This document shows positions 48,102-62,011 of a DNA stretch of 64,000 bases, piece by piece (within the stretch, counting starts at the first letter, position 1; each line of letters starts with the position of its first letter). The notes beneath the pieces are model-generated. The model was not told where the DNA came from, searched no databases, and saw only the letters and a program-made list of their open reading frames with translations. Made by a program: the position numbers and the translations under genes. Source of the stretch: Pontederia crassipes (Eukaryota; Streptophyta; Magnoliopsida; Commelinales; Pontederiaceae); the NCBI GenBank assembly GCA_030549335.1, contig JAUKPH010000023.1, positions 4,545,501 through 4,609,500 of the forward strand, in the 5' to 3' direction.

Positions 48102-49283
48102 CCGTTACAATCAAAGATAACGCTCTTGGGGATTAGAGTCTTAGAGTTAGGTTCAAAGCTATAAGTTATAGATACTTATTACAACCTTTGGGTGTCCTAA
48201 GAGGTGATAGATCTTTAGAACTTTAACTCTATTTCAAACCGAAGTTGAACCGTTACAATCAAAGATAACGCTCTTGGGGATTAGAGTCTTAGAGTTAGGT
48301 TCAAAGCTATAAGTTATAGATATTTATTACAAACTTTGGGTGCCCTAAGAGGTGATAGAGCTTCATAACTTTAACTCTATTTCAAACCGAAGTTGAACCG
48401 TTACAATCAAAGATAATGCTCTTGGGATTAGAGTCTTAGAGTTAGGTTCAAAGCTATAAGTTATAGATACTTATTACAACCTTTGGGTGTCCTAAGAGGT
48501 GATAGATCTTTAGAACTTTAACTCTATTTCAAACCGAAGTTGAACCGTTACAATCAAAGATAACGCTCTTGGGGATTAGAGTCTTAGAGTTAGGTTCAAA
48601 GCAATAAGTTATAGATACTTATTACAACCTTTGGGTGTCCTAAGAGGTGATAGATCTTTAGAACTTTAACTCTATTTCAAACCGAAGTTGAACCGTTACA
48701 ATCAAAGATAACGCTCTTGGGGATTAGAGTCTTAGAGTTAGGTTCAAAGCTATAAGTTATAGGTACTTATTACACCTTTGGGTGTCCTAAGAGGTGATAG
48801 AACTTCAGAACTTTAACTCTATTTCAAACCGAAGTTGAACCGTTACAATCAAAGATAACGCTCTTGGGGATTAGAGTCTTAGAGTTAGGTTCAAAGCTAT
48901 AAGTTATAGATACTTATTACAACCTTTGGGTGTCCTAAGAGGTGATAGATCTTTAGAACTTTAACTCTATTTCAAACCGAAGTTGAACCGTTACAATAAA
49001 AAATAACGCTCTTGGGGATTAGAGTCTTAGAGTTAGGTTCAAAGCTATAAGTTATAGATACTTATGACATCCTTTGGGTGTCCTAAAAGGTGATAGATCT
49101 TTAGAACTTTAACTCTATTTCAAACCGAAGTTGAACCGTTACAATCAAAGATAACGCTCTTGGGGATTAGAGTCTTAGAGTTAGGTTCAAAGCAATAAGT
49201 TATAGATACTTATTACAACCTTTGGGTGTCCTAAGAGGTGATAGATCTTTAGAACTTTAACTCTATTTCAAACCGAAGTTGAA
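46178..49283 (+). repeat. Three consecutive 7-monomer HORs
   Basis: C-tS-Q-G-S-eM-S at 46178-47213 and 47214-48249, then C-tS-Q-G-S-eM-Q from 48250 to 49283. The period is 1,036 bp (7 x 148), with two single-base losses in the third unit. This is the clearest simple tandem HOR in the window. The eM copies of the first two units share GAATTAGG and 71g. The third instead has CTAAAAGG. Confidence 0.9.
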
Positions 49284-51060
49284 CCGTTACAATCAACGAT
49301 AACGCTCTTGGGGATTAGAGTCTTAGAGTTAGGTTCAAAGCTATAAGTTATAGGTACTTATTACAACCTTTGGGTGTCCTAAGAGGTGATAGAACTTCAG
49401 AACTTTAACTCTATTTCAAACCGAAGTTGAACCGTTACAATCAAAGATAACGCTCTTGGGGATTAGAGTCTTAGAGTTAGGTTCAAAGCTATAAGTTATA
49501 GATACTTATTACAACCTTTGGGTGTCCTAAGAGGTGATAGATCTTTAGAACTTTAACTCTATTTCAAACCGAAGTTGAACCGTTACAATCAAAGATAACG
49601 CTCTTGGGGATTAGAGTCTTAGAGTTAGGTTCAAAGCTATAAGTTATAGATACTTATTACAACCTTTGGGTGTCCTAAGAGGTGATAGATCTTTAGAACT
49701 TTAACTCTATTTCAAACCGAAGTTGAACCGTTACAATCAAAGATAACGCTCTTGGGGATTAGAGTCTTAGAGTTAGGTTCAAAGCTATAAGTTATAGATA
49801 CTTATTACAAACTTTGGGTGCCCTAAGAGGGTGATAGAGCTTCATAACTTTAACTCTATTTCAAACCGAAGTTGAACCGTTACAATCAAAGATAATGCTC
49901 TTGGGGATTAGAGTCTTAGAGTTAGGTTCAAAGCTATAAGTTATAGATACTTATTACAACCTTTGGGTGTCCTAAGAGGTGATAGATCTTTAGAAGTTTA
50001 ACTCTATTTCAAACCGAAGTTGAACCGTTACAATCAAAGATAACGCTCTTGGGGATTAGAGTCTTAGAGTTAGGTTCAAAGCAATAAGTTATAGATACTT
50101 ATTACAACCTTTGGGTGTCCTAAGAGGTGATAGATCTTTAGAACTTTAACTCTATTTCAAACCGAAGTTGAACCGTTACAATCAAAGATAACGCTCTTGG
50201 GGATTAGAGTCTTAGAGTTAGGTTCAAAGCTATAAGTTATAGGTACTTATTACAACCTTTGGGTGTCCTAAGAGGTGATAGAACTTCAGAACTTTAACTC
50301 TATTTCAAACCGAAGTTGAACCGTTACAATCAAAGATAACGCTCTTGGGGATTAGAGTCTTAGAGTTAGGTTCAAAGCTATAAGTTATAGATACTTATTA
50401 CAACCTTTGGGTGTCCTAAGAGGTGATAGATCTTTAGAACTTTAACTCTATTTCAAACCGAAGTTGAACCGTTACAATAAAAAATAACGCTCTTGGGGAT
50501 TAGAGTCTTAGAATTAGGTTCAAAGCTATAAGTTATAGGTACTTATGACATCCTTTGGGTGTCCTAAGAGGTGATAGATCTTTAGAACTTTAACTCTATT
50601 TCAAACCGAAGTTGAACCGTTACAATCAAAGATAACGCTCTTGGGGATTAGAGTCTTAGAGTTAGGTTCAAAGCAATAAGTTATAGATATTTATTACAAC
50701 CTTTGGGTGTCCTAAAAGGTGATAGATCTTTAGAACTTTAACTCTATTTCAAACCGAAGTTGAACCGTTACAATCAAAGATAACGCTCTTGGGGATTAGA
50801 GTCTTAGAGTTAGGTTCAAAGCTATAAGTTATAGATACTTATTACAACCTTTGGGTGTCCTAAGAGGTGATAGATCTTTAGAACTTTAACTCTATTTCAA
50901 ACCGAAGTTGAACCGTTACAATCAAAGATAACGCTCTTGGGGATTAGAGTCTTAGAGTTAGGTTCAAAGCTATAAGTTATAGATACTTATTACAAACTTT
51001 GGGTGCCCTAAGAGGTGATAGAGCTTCATAACTTTAACTCTATTTCAAACCGAAGTTGAA
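47362..51060 (+). repeat. 25-monomer segment duplicated 43 monomers downstream
   Basis: Monomers 321-345 match 53725-57424. Shared marks in order include GAATTAGG eM, GATATTT C, CTAAAAGG eM, CAACGATAAC G (49293 and 55658), AGAAGTTTA tS and CTAAAAGG q. Differences include GGGTATT in the later copy and the single-base indels at 48424, 48774 and 49830 in this one. It contains the 8-mer HOR 49728-50912. Confidence 0.85.
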
Positions 51061-53428
51061 CCGTTACAATCAAAGATAACGCTCTTGGGGATTAGAGTCT
51101 TAGAGTTAGGTTCAAAGCTATAAGTTATAGGTACTTATTACAACCTTTGGGTGTCCTAAGAGGTGATAGAACTTCAGAACTTTAACTCTATTTCAAACCG
51201 AAGTTGAACCGTTACAATCAAAGATAACGCTGTTGGGGATTAGAGTCTTAGAGTTAGGTTCAAAGCTATAAGTTATAGATACTTATTACAACCTTTGGGT
51301 GTCCTAAGAGGTGATAGATCTTTAGAACTTTAACTCTATTTCAAACCGAAGTTGAACCGTTACAATCAAAGATAACGCTCTTGGGGATTAGAGTCTTAGA
51401 GTTAGGTTCAAAGCTATAAGTTATAGATACTTATTACAACCTTTGGGTGTCCTAAGAGGTGATAGATCTTTAGAACTTTAACTCTATTTCAAACCGAAGT
51501 TGAACCGTTACAATCAAAGATAACGCTCTTGGGGATTAGAGTCTTAGAGTTAGGTTCAAAGCTATAAGTTATAGATACTTATTACAAACTTTGGGTGCCC
51601 TAAGAGGTGATAGAGCTTCATAACTTTAACTCTATTTCAAACCGAAGTTGAACCGTTACAATCAAAGATAATGCTCTTGGGGATTAGAGTCTAAGAGTTA
51701 GGTTCAAAGCTATAAGTTATAGATACTTATTACAACCTTTGGGTGTCCTAAGAGGTGATAGATCTTTAGAAGTTTAACTCTATTTCAAACCGAAGTTGAA
51801 CCGTTACAATCAAAGATAACGCTCTTGGGGATTAGAGTCTTAGAGTTAGGTTCAAAGCAATAAGTTATAGATACTTATTACAACCTTTGGGTGTCCTAAG
51901 AGGTGATAGATCTTTAGAACTTTAACTCTATTTCAAACCGAAGTTGAACCGTTACAATCAAAGATAACGCTCTTGGGGATTAGAGTCTTAGAGTTAGGTT
52001 CAAAGCTATAAGTTATAGGTACTTATTACAACCTTTGGGTGTCCTAAGAGGTGATAGAACTTCAGAACTTTAACTCTATTTCAAACCGAAGTTGAACCGT
52101 TACAATCAAAGATAACGCTCTTGGGGATTAGAGTCTTAGAGTTAGGTTCAAAGCTATAAGTTATAGATACTTATTACAACCTTTGGGTGTCCTAAGAGGT
52201 GATAGATCTTTAGAACTTTAACTCTATTTCAAACCGAAGTTGAACCGTTACAATAAAAAATAACGCTCTTGGGGATTAGAGTCTTAGAATTAGGTTCAAA
52301 GCTATAAGTTATAGGTACTTATGACATCCTTTGGGTGTCCTAAGAGGTGATAGATCTTTAGAACTTTAACTCTATTTCAAACCGAAGTTGAACCGTTACA
52401 ATCAAAGATAACGCTCTTGGGGATTAGAGTCTTAGAGTTAGGTTCAAAGCTATAAGTTATAGATACTTATTACAACCTTTGGGTGTCCTAAGAGGTGATA
52501 GATCTTTAGAACTTTAACTCTATTTCAAACCGAAGTTGAACCGTTACAATCAAAGATAACGCTCTTGGGGATTAGAGTCTTAGAGTTAGGTTCAAAGCTA
52601 TAAGTTATAGATATTTATTACAAACTTTGGGTGCCCTAAGAGGTGATAGAGCTTCATAACTTTAACTCTATTTCAAACCGAAGTTGAACCGTTACAATCA
52701 AAGATAATGCTCTTGGGGATTAGAGTCTTAGAGTTAGGTTCAAAGCTATAAGTTATAGATACTTATTACAACCTTTGGGTGTCCTAAGAGGTGATAGATC
52801 TTTAGAACTTTAACTCTATTTCAAACCGAAGTTGAACCGTTACAATCAAAGATAACGCTCTTGGGGATTAGAGTCTTAGAGTTAGGTTCAAAGCAATAAG
52901 TTATAGATACTTATTACAACCTTTGGGTGTCCTAAGAGGTGATAGATCTTTAGAACTTTAACTCTATTTCAAACCGAAGTTGAACCGTTACAATCAAAGA
53001 TAACGCTCTTGGGGATTAGAGTCTTAGAGTTAGGTTCAAAGCTATAAGTTATAGGTACTTATTACAACCTTTGGGTGTCCTAAGAGGTGATAGAACTTCA
53101 GAACTTTAACTCTATTTCAAACCGAAGTTGAACCGTTACAATCAAAGATAACGCTCTTGGGGATTAGAGTCTTAGAGTTAGGTTCAAAGCTATAAGTTAT
53201 AGATACTTATTACAACCTTTGGGTGTCCTAAGAGGTGATAGATCTTTAGAACTTTAACTCTATTTCAAACCGAAGTTGAACCGTTACAATAAAAAATAAC
53301 GCTCTTGGGGATTAGAGTCTTAGAATTAGGTTCAAAGCTATAAGTTATAGGTACTTATGACATCCTTTGGGTGTCCTAAGAGGTGATAGATCTTTAGAAC
53401 TTTAACTCTATTTCAAACCGAAGTTGAA
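51061..53428 (+). repeat. Second copy of the GCTGTTGGG segment (16 monomers)
   Basis: Counterpart of 45734-48101: G, S with GCTGTTGGG, S, C, tS with GTCTAAGAG, Q, G, S, eM, S, C with GATATTT, tS, Q, G, S, eM. It joins directly to a short tS-Q doubling. Confidence 0.85.
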
Positions 53429-54020
53429 CCGTTACAATCAAAGATAATGCTCTTGGGGATTAGAGTCTTAGAGTTAGGTTCAAAGCTATAAGTTATAGAT
53501 ACTTATTACAACCTTTGGGTGTCCTAAGAGGTGATAGATCTTTAGAACTTTAACTCTATTTCAAACCGAAGTTGAACCGTTACAATCAAAGATAACGCTC
53601 TTGGGGATTAGAGTCTTAGAGTTAGGTTCAAAGCAATAAGTTATAGATACTTATTACAACCTTTGGGTGTCCTAAGAGGTGATAGATCTTTAGAACTTTA
53701 ACTCTATTTCAAACCGAAGTTGAACCGTTACAATCAAAGATAATGCTCTTGGGGATTAGAGTCTTAGAGTTAGGTTCAAAGCTATAAGTTATAGATACTT
53801 ATTACAACCTTTGGGTGTCCTAAGAGGTGATAGATCTTTAGAACTTTAACTCTATTTCAAACCGAAGTTGAACCGTTACAATCAAAGATAACGCTCTTGG
53901 GGATTAGAGTCTTAGAGTTAGGTTCAAAGCAATAAGTTATAGATACTTATTACAACCTTTGGGTGTCCTAAGAGGTGATAGATCTTTAGAACTTTAACTC
54001 TATTTCAAACCGAAGTTGAA
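53429..54020 (+). repeat. tS-Q dimer doubled
   Basis: Monomers tS, Q, tS, Q. The first tS follows an eM copy directly, without the usual C copy. The 296-bp dimer step shows a small in-register duplication or a breakpoint between two larger blocks, since the second tS starts the block matched to 47362. Confidence 0.85.
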
Positions 54021-57000
54021 CCGTTACAATCAAAGATAACGCTCTTGGGGATTAGAGTCTTAGAGTTAGGTTCAAAGCTATAAGTTATAGGTACTTATTA
54101 CAACCTTTGGGTGTCCTAAGAGGTGATAGAACTTCAGAACTTTAACTCTATTTCAAACCGAAGTTGAACCGTTACAATCAAAGATAACGCTCTTGGGGAT
54201 TAGAGTCTTAGAGTTAGGTTCAAAGCTATAAGTTATAGATACTTATTACAACCTTTGGGTGTCCTAAGAGGTGATAGATCTTTAGAACTTTAACTCTATT
54301 TCAAACCGAAGTTGAACCGTTACAATAAAAAATAACGCTCTTGGGGATTAGAGTCTTAGAATTAGGTTCAAAGCTATAAGTTATAGGTACTTATGACATC
54401 CTTTGGGTGTCCTAAGAGGTGATAGATCTTTAGAACTTTAACTCTATTTCAAACCGAAGTTGAACCGTTACAATCAAAGATAACGCTCTTGGGGATTAGA
54501 GTCTTAGAGTTAGGTTCAAAGCTATAAGTTATAGATACTTATTACAACCTTTGGGTGTCCTAAGAGGTGATAGATCTTTAGAACTTTAACTCTATTTCAA
54601 ACCGAAGTTGAACCGTTACAATCAAAGATAACGCTCTTGGGGATTAGAGTCTTAGAGTTAGGTTCAAAGCTATAAGTTATAGATATTTATTACAAACTTT
54701 GGGTGCCCTAAGAGGTGATAGAGCTTCATAACTTTAACTCTATTTCAAACCGAAGTTGAACCGTTACAATCAAAGATAATGCTCTTGGGGATTAGAGTCT
54801 TAGAGTTAGGTTCAAAGCTATAAGTTATAGATACTTATTACAACCTTTGGGTGTCCTAAGAGGTGATAGATCTTTAGAACTTTAACTCTATTTCAAACCG
54901 AAGTTGAACCGTTACAATCAAAGATAACGCTCTTGGGTATTAGAGTCTTAGAGTTAGGTTCAAAGCAATAAGTTATAGATACTTATTACAACCTTTGGGT
55001 GTCCTAAGAGGTGATAGATCTTTAGAACTTTAACTCTATTTCAAACCGAAGTTGAACCGTTACAATCAAAGATAACGCTCTTGGGGATTAGAGTCTTAGA
55101 GTTAGGTTCAAAGCTATAAGTTATAGGTACTTATTACAACCTTTGGGTGTCCTAAGAGGTGATAGAACTTCAGAACTTTAACTCTATTTCAAACCGAAGT
55201 TGAACCGTTACAATCAAAGATAACGCTCTTGGGGATTAGAGTCTTAGAGTTAGGTTCAAAGCTATAAGTTATAGATACTTATTACAACCTTTGGGTGTCC
55301 TAAGAGGTGATAGATCTTTAGAACTTTAACTCTATTTCAAACCGAAGTTGAACCGTTACAATAAAAAATAACGCTCTTGGGGATTAGAGTCTTAGAGTTA
55401 GGTTCAAAGCTATAAGTTATAGATACTTATGACATCCTTTGGGTGTCCTAAAAGGTGATAGATCTTTAGAACTTTAACTCTATTTCAAACCGAAGTTGAA
55501 CCGTTACAATCAAAGATAACGCTCTTGGGGATTAGAGTCTTAGAGTTAGGTTCAAAGCAATAAGTTATAGATACTTATTACAACCTTTGGGTGTCCTAAG
55601 AGGTGATAGATCTTTAGAACTTTAACTCTATTTCAAACCGAAGTTGAACCGTTACAATCAACGATAACGCTCTTGGGGATTAGAGTCTTAGAGTTAGGTT
55701 CAAAGCTATAAGTTATAGGTACTTATTACAACCTTTGGGTGTCCTAAGAGGTGATAGAACTTCAGAACTTTAACTCTATTTCAAACCGAAGTTGAACCGT
55801 TACAATCAAAGATAACGCTCTTGGGGATTAGAGTCTTAGAGTTAGGTTCAAAGCTATAAGTTATAGATACTTATTACAACCTTTGGGTGTCCTAAGAGGT
55901 GATAGATCTTTAGAACTTTAACTCTATTTCAAACCGAAGTTGAACCGTTACAATCAAAGATAACGCTCTTGGGGATTAGAGTCTTAGAGTTAGGTTCAAA
56001 GCTATAAGTTATAGATACTTATTACAACCTTTGGGTGTCCTAAGAGGTGATAGATCTTTAGAACTTTAACTCTATTTCAAACCGAAGTTGAACCGTTACA
56101 ATCAAAGATAACGCTCTTGGGGATTAGAGTCTTAGAGTTAGGTTCAAAGCTATAAGTTATAGATACTTATTACAAACTTTGGGTGCCCTAAGAGGTGATA
56201 GAGCTTCATAACTTTAACTCTATTTCAAACCGAAGTTGAACCGTTACAATCAAAGATAATGCTCTTGGGGATTAGAGTCTTAGAGTTAGGTTCAAAGCTA
56301 TAAGTTATAGATACTTATTACAACCTTTGGGTGTCCTAAGAGGTGATAGATCTTTAGAAGTTTAACTCTATTTCAAACCGAAGTTGAACCGTTACAATCA
56401 AAGATAACGCTCTTGGGGATTAGAGTCTTAGAGTTAGGTTCAAAGCAATAAGTTATAGATACTTATTACAACCTTTGGGTGTCCTAAGAGGTGATAGATC
56501 TTTAGAACTTTAACTCTATTTCAAACCGAAGTTGAACCGTTACAATCAAAGATAACGCTCTTGGGGATTAGAGTCTTAGAGTTAGGTTCAAAGCTATAAG
56601 TTATAGGTACTTATTACAACCTTTGGGTGTCCTAAGAGGTGATAGAACTTCAGAACTTTAACTCTATTTCAAACCGAAGTTGAACCGTTACAATCAAAGA
56701 TAACGCTCTTGGGGATTAGAGTCTTAGAGTTAGGTTCAAAGCTATAAGTTATAGATACTTATTACAACCTTTGGGTGTCCTAAGAGGTGATAGATCTTTA
56801 GAACTTTAACTCTATTTCAAACCGAAGTTGAACCGTTACAATAAAAAATAACGCTCTTGGGGATTAGAGTCTTAGAATTAGGTTCAAAGCTATAAGTTAT
56901 AGGTACTTATGACATCCTTTGGGTGTCCTAAGAGGTGATAGATCTTTAGAACTTTAACTCTATTTCAAACCGAAGTTGAACCGTTACAATCAAAGATAAC

Positions 57001-57424
57001 GCTCTTGGGGATTAGAGTCTTAGAGTTAGGTTCAAAGCAATAAGTTATAGATATTTATTACAACCTTTGGGTGTCCTAAAAGGTGATAGATCTTTAGAAC
57101 TTTAACTCTATTTCAAACCGAAGTTGAACCGTTACAATCAAAGATAACGCTCTTGGGGATTAGAGTCTTAGAGTTAGGTTCAAAGCTATAAGTTATAGAT
57201 ACTTATTACAACCTTTGGGTGTCCTAAGAGGTGATAGATCTTTAGAACTTTAACTCTATTTCAAACCGAAGTTGAACCGTTACAATCAAAGATAACGCTC
57301 TTGGGGATTAGAGTCTTAGAGTTAGGTTCAAAGCTATAAGTTATAGATACTTATTACAAACTTTGGGTGCCCTAAGAGGTGATAGAGCTTCATAACTTTA
57401 ACTCTATTTCAAACCGAAGTTGAA
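53725..57424 (+). repeat. Second copy of the 25-monomer segment
   Basis: Counterpart of 47362-51060, ending with the 8-mer HOR C-tS-Q-G-S-eM-q-S at 56093-57276 and a C copy. After 57424 the order departs from the earlier copy (tS here, G there). Confidence 0.85.
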
Positions 57425-57867
57425 CCGTTACAATCAAAGATAATGCTCTTGGGGATTAGAGTCTTAGAGTTAGGTTCAAAGCTATAAGTTATAGATACTT
57501 ATCACAACCTTTGGGTGTCCTAAGAGGTGATAGATCTTTAGAACTTTAACTCTATTTCAAACCGAAGTTGAACCGTTACAATCAAAGATAACGCTCTTGG
57601 GATTAGAGTCTTAGAGTTAGGTTCAAAGCTATAAGTTATAGGTACTTATTACAACCTTTGGGTGTCCTAAGAGGTGATAGAACTTCAGAACTTTAACTCT
57701 ATTTCAAACCGAAGTTGAACCGTTACAATCAAAGATAACGCTCTTGGGGATTAGAGTCTTAGAGTTAGGTTCAAAGCTATAAGTTATAGATACTTATTAC
57801 AACCTTTGGGTGTCCTAAGAGGTGATAGATCTTTAGAACTTTAACTCTATTTCAAACCGAAGTTGAA
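57425..57867 (+). repeat. Junction monomers before the 28-mer repeat
   Basis: tS (with TTATCACAAC), G (with a three-G run at 57599-57601 where most copies have four), and S. The Q copy normally found between tS and G is absent, so the HOR is shortened here. Confidence 0.8.
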
Positions 57868-60800
57868 CCGTTACAATCAAAGATAACGCTCTTGGGGATT
57901 AGAGTCTTAGAGTTAGGTTCAAAGCTATAAGTTATAGATATTTATTACAAACTTTGGGTGCCCTAAGAGGTGATAGAGCTTCATAACTTTAACTCTATTT
58001 CAAACCGAAGTTGAACCGTTACAATCAAAGATAATGCTCTTGGGGATTAGAGTCTTAGAGTTAGGTTCAAAGCTATAAGTTATAGATACTTATTACAACC
58101 TTTGGGTGTCCTAAGAGGTGATAGATCTTTAGAACTTTAACTCTATTTCAAACCGAAGTTGAACCGTTACAATCAAAGATAACGCTCTTGGGGATTAGAG
58201 TCTTAGAGTTAGGTTCAAAGCAATAAGTTATAGATACTTATTACAACCTTTGGGTGTCCTAAGAGGTGATAGATCTTTAGAACTTTAACTCTATTTCAAA
58301 CCGAAGTTGAACCGTTACAATCAAAGATAACGCTCTTGGGGATTAGAGTCTTAGAGTTAGGTTCAAAGCTATAAGTTATAGGTACTTATTACAACCTTTG
58401 GGTGTCCTAAGAGGTGATAGAACTTCAGAACTTTAACTCTATTTCAAACCGAAGTTGAACCGTTACAATCAAAGATAACGCTCTTGGGGATTAGAGTCTT
58501 AGAGTTAGGTTCAAAGCTATAAGTTATAGATACTTATTACAACCTTTGGGTGTCCTAAGAGGTGATAGATCTTTAGAACTTTAACTCTATTTCAAACCGA
58601 AGTTGAACCGTTACAATAAAAAATAACGCTCTTGGGGATTAGAGTCTTAGAGTTAGGTTCAAAGCTATAAGTTATAGATACTTATGACATCCTTTGGGTG
58701 TCCTAAGAGGTGATAGATCTTTAGAACTTTAACTCTATTTCAAACCGAAGTTGAACCGTTACAATCAAAGATAACGCTCTTGGGGATTAGAGTCTTAGAG
58801 TTAGGTTCAAAGCAATAAGTTATAGATATTTATTACAACCTTTGGGTGTCCTAAAAGGTGATAGATCTTTAGAACTTTAACTCTATTTCAAACCGAAGTT
58901 GAACCGTTACAATCAAAGATAACGCTCTTGGGGATTAGAGTCTTAGAGTTAGGTTCAAAGCAATAAGTTATAGATACTTATTACAACCTTTGGGTGTCCT
59001 AAGAGGTGATAGATCTTTAGAACTTTAACTCTATTTCAAACCGAAGTTGAACCGTTACAATCAAAGATAACGCTCTTGGGGATTAGAGTCTTAGAGTTAG
59101 GTTCAAAGCTATAAGTTATAGGTACTTATTACAACCTTTGGGTGTCCTATGAGGTGATAGAACTTCAGAACTTTAACTCTATTTCAAACCGAAGTTGAAC
59201 CGTTACAATCAAAGATAACGCTCTTGGGGATTAGAGTCTTAGAGTTAGGTTCAAAGCTATAAGTTATAGATACTTATTACAACCTTTGGGTGTCCTAAGA
59301 GGTGATAGATCTTTAGAACTTTAACTCTATTTCAAACCGAAGTTGAACCGTTACAATCAAAGATAACGCTCTTGGGGATTAGAGTCTTAGAGTTAGGTTC
59401 AAAGCTATAAGTTATAGGTACTTATTACAATCTTTGGGTGTCCTAAGAGGTGATAGAACTTCAGAACTTTAACTCTATTTCAAACCGAAGTTGAACCGTT
59501 ACAACCAAAGATAACGCTCTTGGGGATTAGAGTCTTAGAGTTAGGTTGAAAGCTATAAGTTATAGATACTTATTACAACCTTTGGGTGTCCTAAGAGGTG
59601 ATAGATCTTTAGAACTTTAACTCTATTTCAAACCGAAGTTGAACCGTTACAATCAAAGATAACGCTCTTGGGGATTAGAGTCTTAGAGTTAGGTTCAAAG
59701 CTATAAGTTATAGATACTTATTACAACCTTTGGGTGTCCTAAGAGGTGATAGATCTTTAGAACTTTAACTCTATTTCAAACCGAAGTTGAACCGTTACAA
59801 TCAAAGATAACGCTCTTGGGGATTAGAGTCTTAGAGTTAGGTTCAAAGCTATAAGTTATAGATACTTATTACAAACTTTGGGTGCCCTAAGAGGTGATAG
59901 AGCTTCATAACTTTAACTCTATTTCAAACCGAAGTTGAACCGTTACAATCAAAGATAATGCTCTTGGGGATTAGAGTCTTAGAGTTAGGTTCAAAGCTAT
60001 AAGTTATAGATACTTATTACAACCTTTGGGTGTCCTAAGAGGTGATAGATCTTTAGAAGTTTAACTCTATTTCAAACCGAAGTTGAACCGTTACAATCAA
60101 AGATAACGCTCTTGGGGATTAGAGTCTTAGAGTTAGGTTCAAAGCAATAAGTTATAGATACTTATTACAACCTTTGGGTGTCCTAAGAGGTGATAGATCT
60201 TTAGAACTTTAACTCTATTTCAAACCGAAGTTGAACCGTTACAATCAAAGATAACGCTCTTGGGGATTAGAGTCTTAGAGTTAGGTTCAAAGCTATAAGT
60301 TATAGGTACTTATTACAACCTTTGGGTGTCCTAAGAGGTGATAGAACTTCAGAACTTTAACTCTATTCCAAACCGAAGTTGAACCGTTACAATCAAAGAT
60401 AACGCTCTTGGGGATTAGAGTCTTAGAGTTAGGTTCAAAGCTATAAGTTATAGATACTTATTACAACCTTTGGGTGTCCTAAGAGGTGATAGATCTTTAG
60501 AACTTTAACTCTATTTCAAACCGAAGTTGAACCGTTACAATAAAAAATAACGCTCTTGGGGATTAGAGTCTTAGAGTTAGGTTCAAAGCTATAAGTTATA
60601 GGTACTTATGACATCCTTTGGGTGTCCTAAGAGGTGATAGATCTTTAGAACTTTAACTCTATTTCAAACCGAAGTTGAACCGTTACAATCAAAGATAACG
60701 CTCTTGGGGATTAGAGTCTTAGAGTTAGGTTCAAAGCAATAAGTTATAGATATTTATTACAACCTTTGGGTGTCCTAAAAGGTGATAGATCTTTAGAACT

Positions 60801-62011
60801 TTAACTCTATTTCAAACCGAAGTTGAACCGTTACAATCAAAGATAACGCTCTTGGGGATTAGAGTCTTAGAGTTAGGTTCAAAGCTATAAGTTATAGATA
60901 CTTATTACAACCTTTGGGTGTCCTAAGAGGTGATAGATCTTTAGAACTTTAACTCTATTTCAAACCGAAGTTGAACCGTTACAATCAAAGATAACGCTCT
61001 TGGGGATTAGAGTCTTAGAGTTAGGTTCAAAGCTATAAGTTATAGATACTTATTACAAACTTTGGGTGCCCTAAGAGGTGATAGAGCTTCATAACTTTAA
61101 CTCTATTTCAAACCGAAGTTGAACCGTTACAATCAAAGATAATGCTCTTGGGAATTAGAGTCTTAGAGTTAGGTTCAAAGCTATAAGTTATAGATACTTA
61201 TTACAACCTTTGGGTGTCCTAAGAGGTGATAGATCTTTAGAACTTTAACTCTATTTCAAACCGAAGTTGAACCGTTACAATCAAAGATAACGCTCTTGGG
61301 GATTAGAGTCTTAGAGTTAGGTTGAAAGCTATAAGTTATAGATACTTATTACAACCTTTGGGTGTCCTAAGAGGTGATAGAGCTTCAGAACTTTAACTCT
61401 ATTTCAAACCGAAGTTGAACCGTTACAATCAAAGATAACGCTCTTGGGGATTAGAGTCTTAGAGTTAGGTTCAAAGCTATAAGTTATAGATACTTATTAC
61501 AACCTTTGGGTGTCCTAAGAGGTGATAGATCTTTAGAACTTTAACTCTATTTCAAACCGAAGTTGAACCGTTACAATCAAAGATAACGCTCTTGGGGATT
61601 AGAGTCTTAGAGTTAGGTTCAAAGCTATAAGTTATAGATATTTATTACAAACTTTGGGTGCCCTAAGAGGTGATAGAGCTTCATAACTTTAACTCTATTT
61701 CAAACCGAAGTTGAACCGTTACAATCAAAGATAATGCTCTTGGGGATTAGAGTCTTAGAGTTAGGTTCAAAGCTATAAGTTATAGATACTTATTACAACC
61801 TTTGGGTGTCCTAAGAGGTGATAGATCTTTAGAACTTTAACTCTATTTCAAACCGAAGTTGAACCGTTACAATCAAAGATAACGCTCTTGGGGATTAGAG
61901 TCTTAGAGTTAGGTTCAAAGCTATAAGTTATAGATACTTATTACAACCTTTGGGTGTCCTAAGAGGTGATAGATCTTTAGAACTTTAACTCTATTTCAAA
62001 CCGAAGTTGAA
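57868..62011 (+). repeat. 28-monomer unit W1 (4,144 bp)
   Basis: Starts with C (GATATTT), tS, Q, G, S, eM, q, Q, G, S, G with ACAATCTTTGGG, then an S copy with CAACCAAAG and GGTTGAAAGC. It includes the HOR at 59792-60975, an H copy (61272) and a final C-tS-S. The next unit starts exactly 28 monomers later (GATATTT at 57937 and 62081). Confidence 0.9.
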
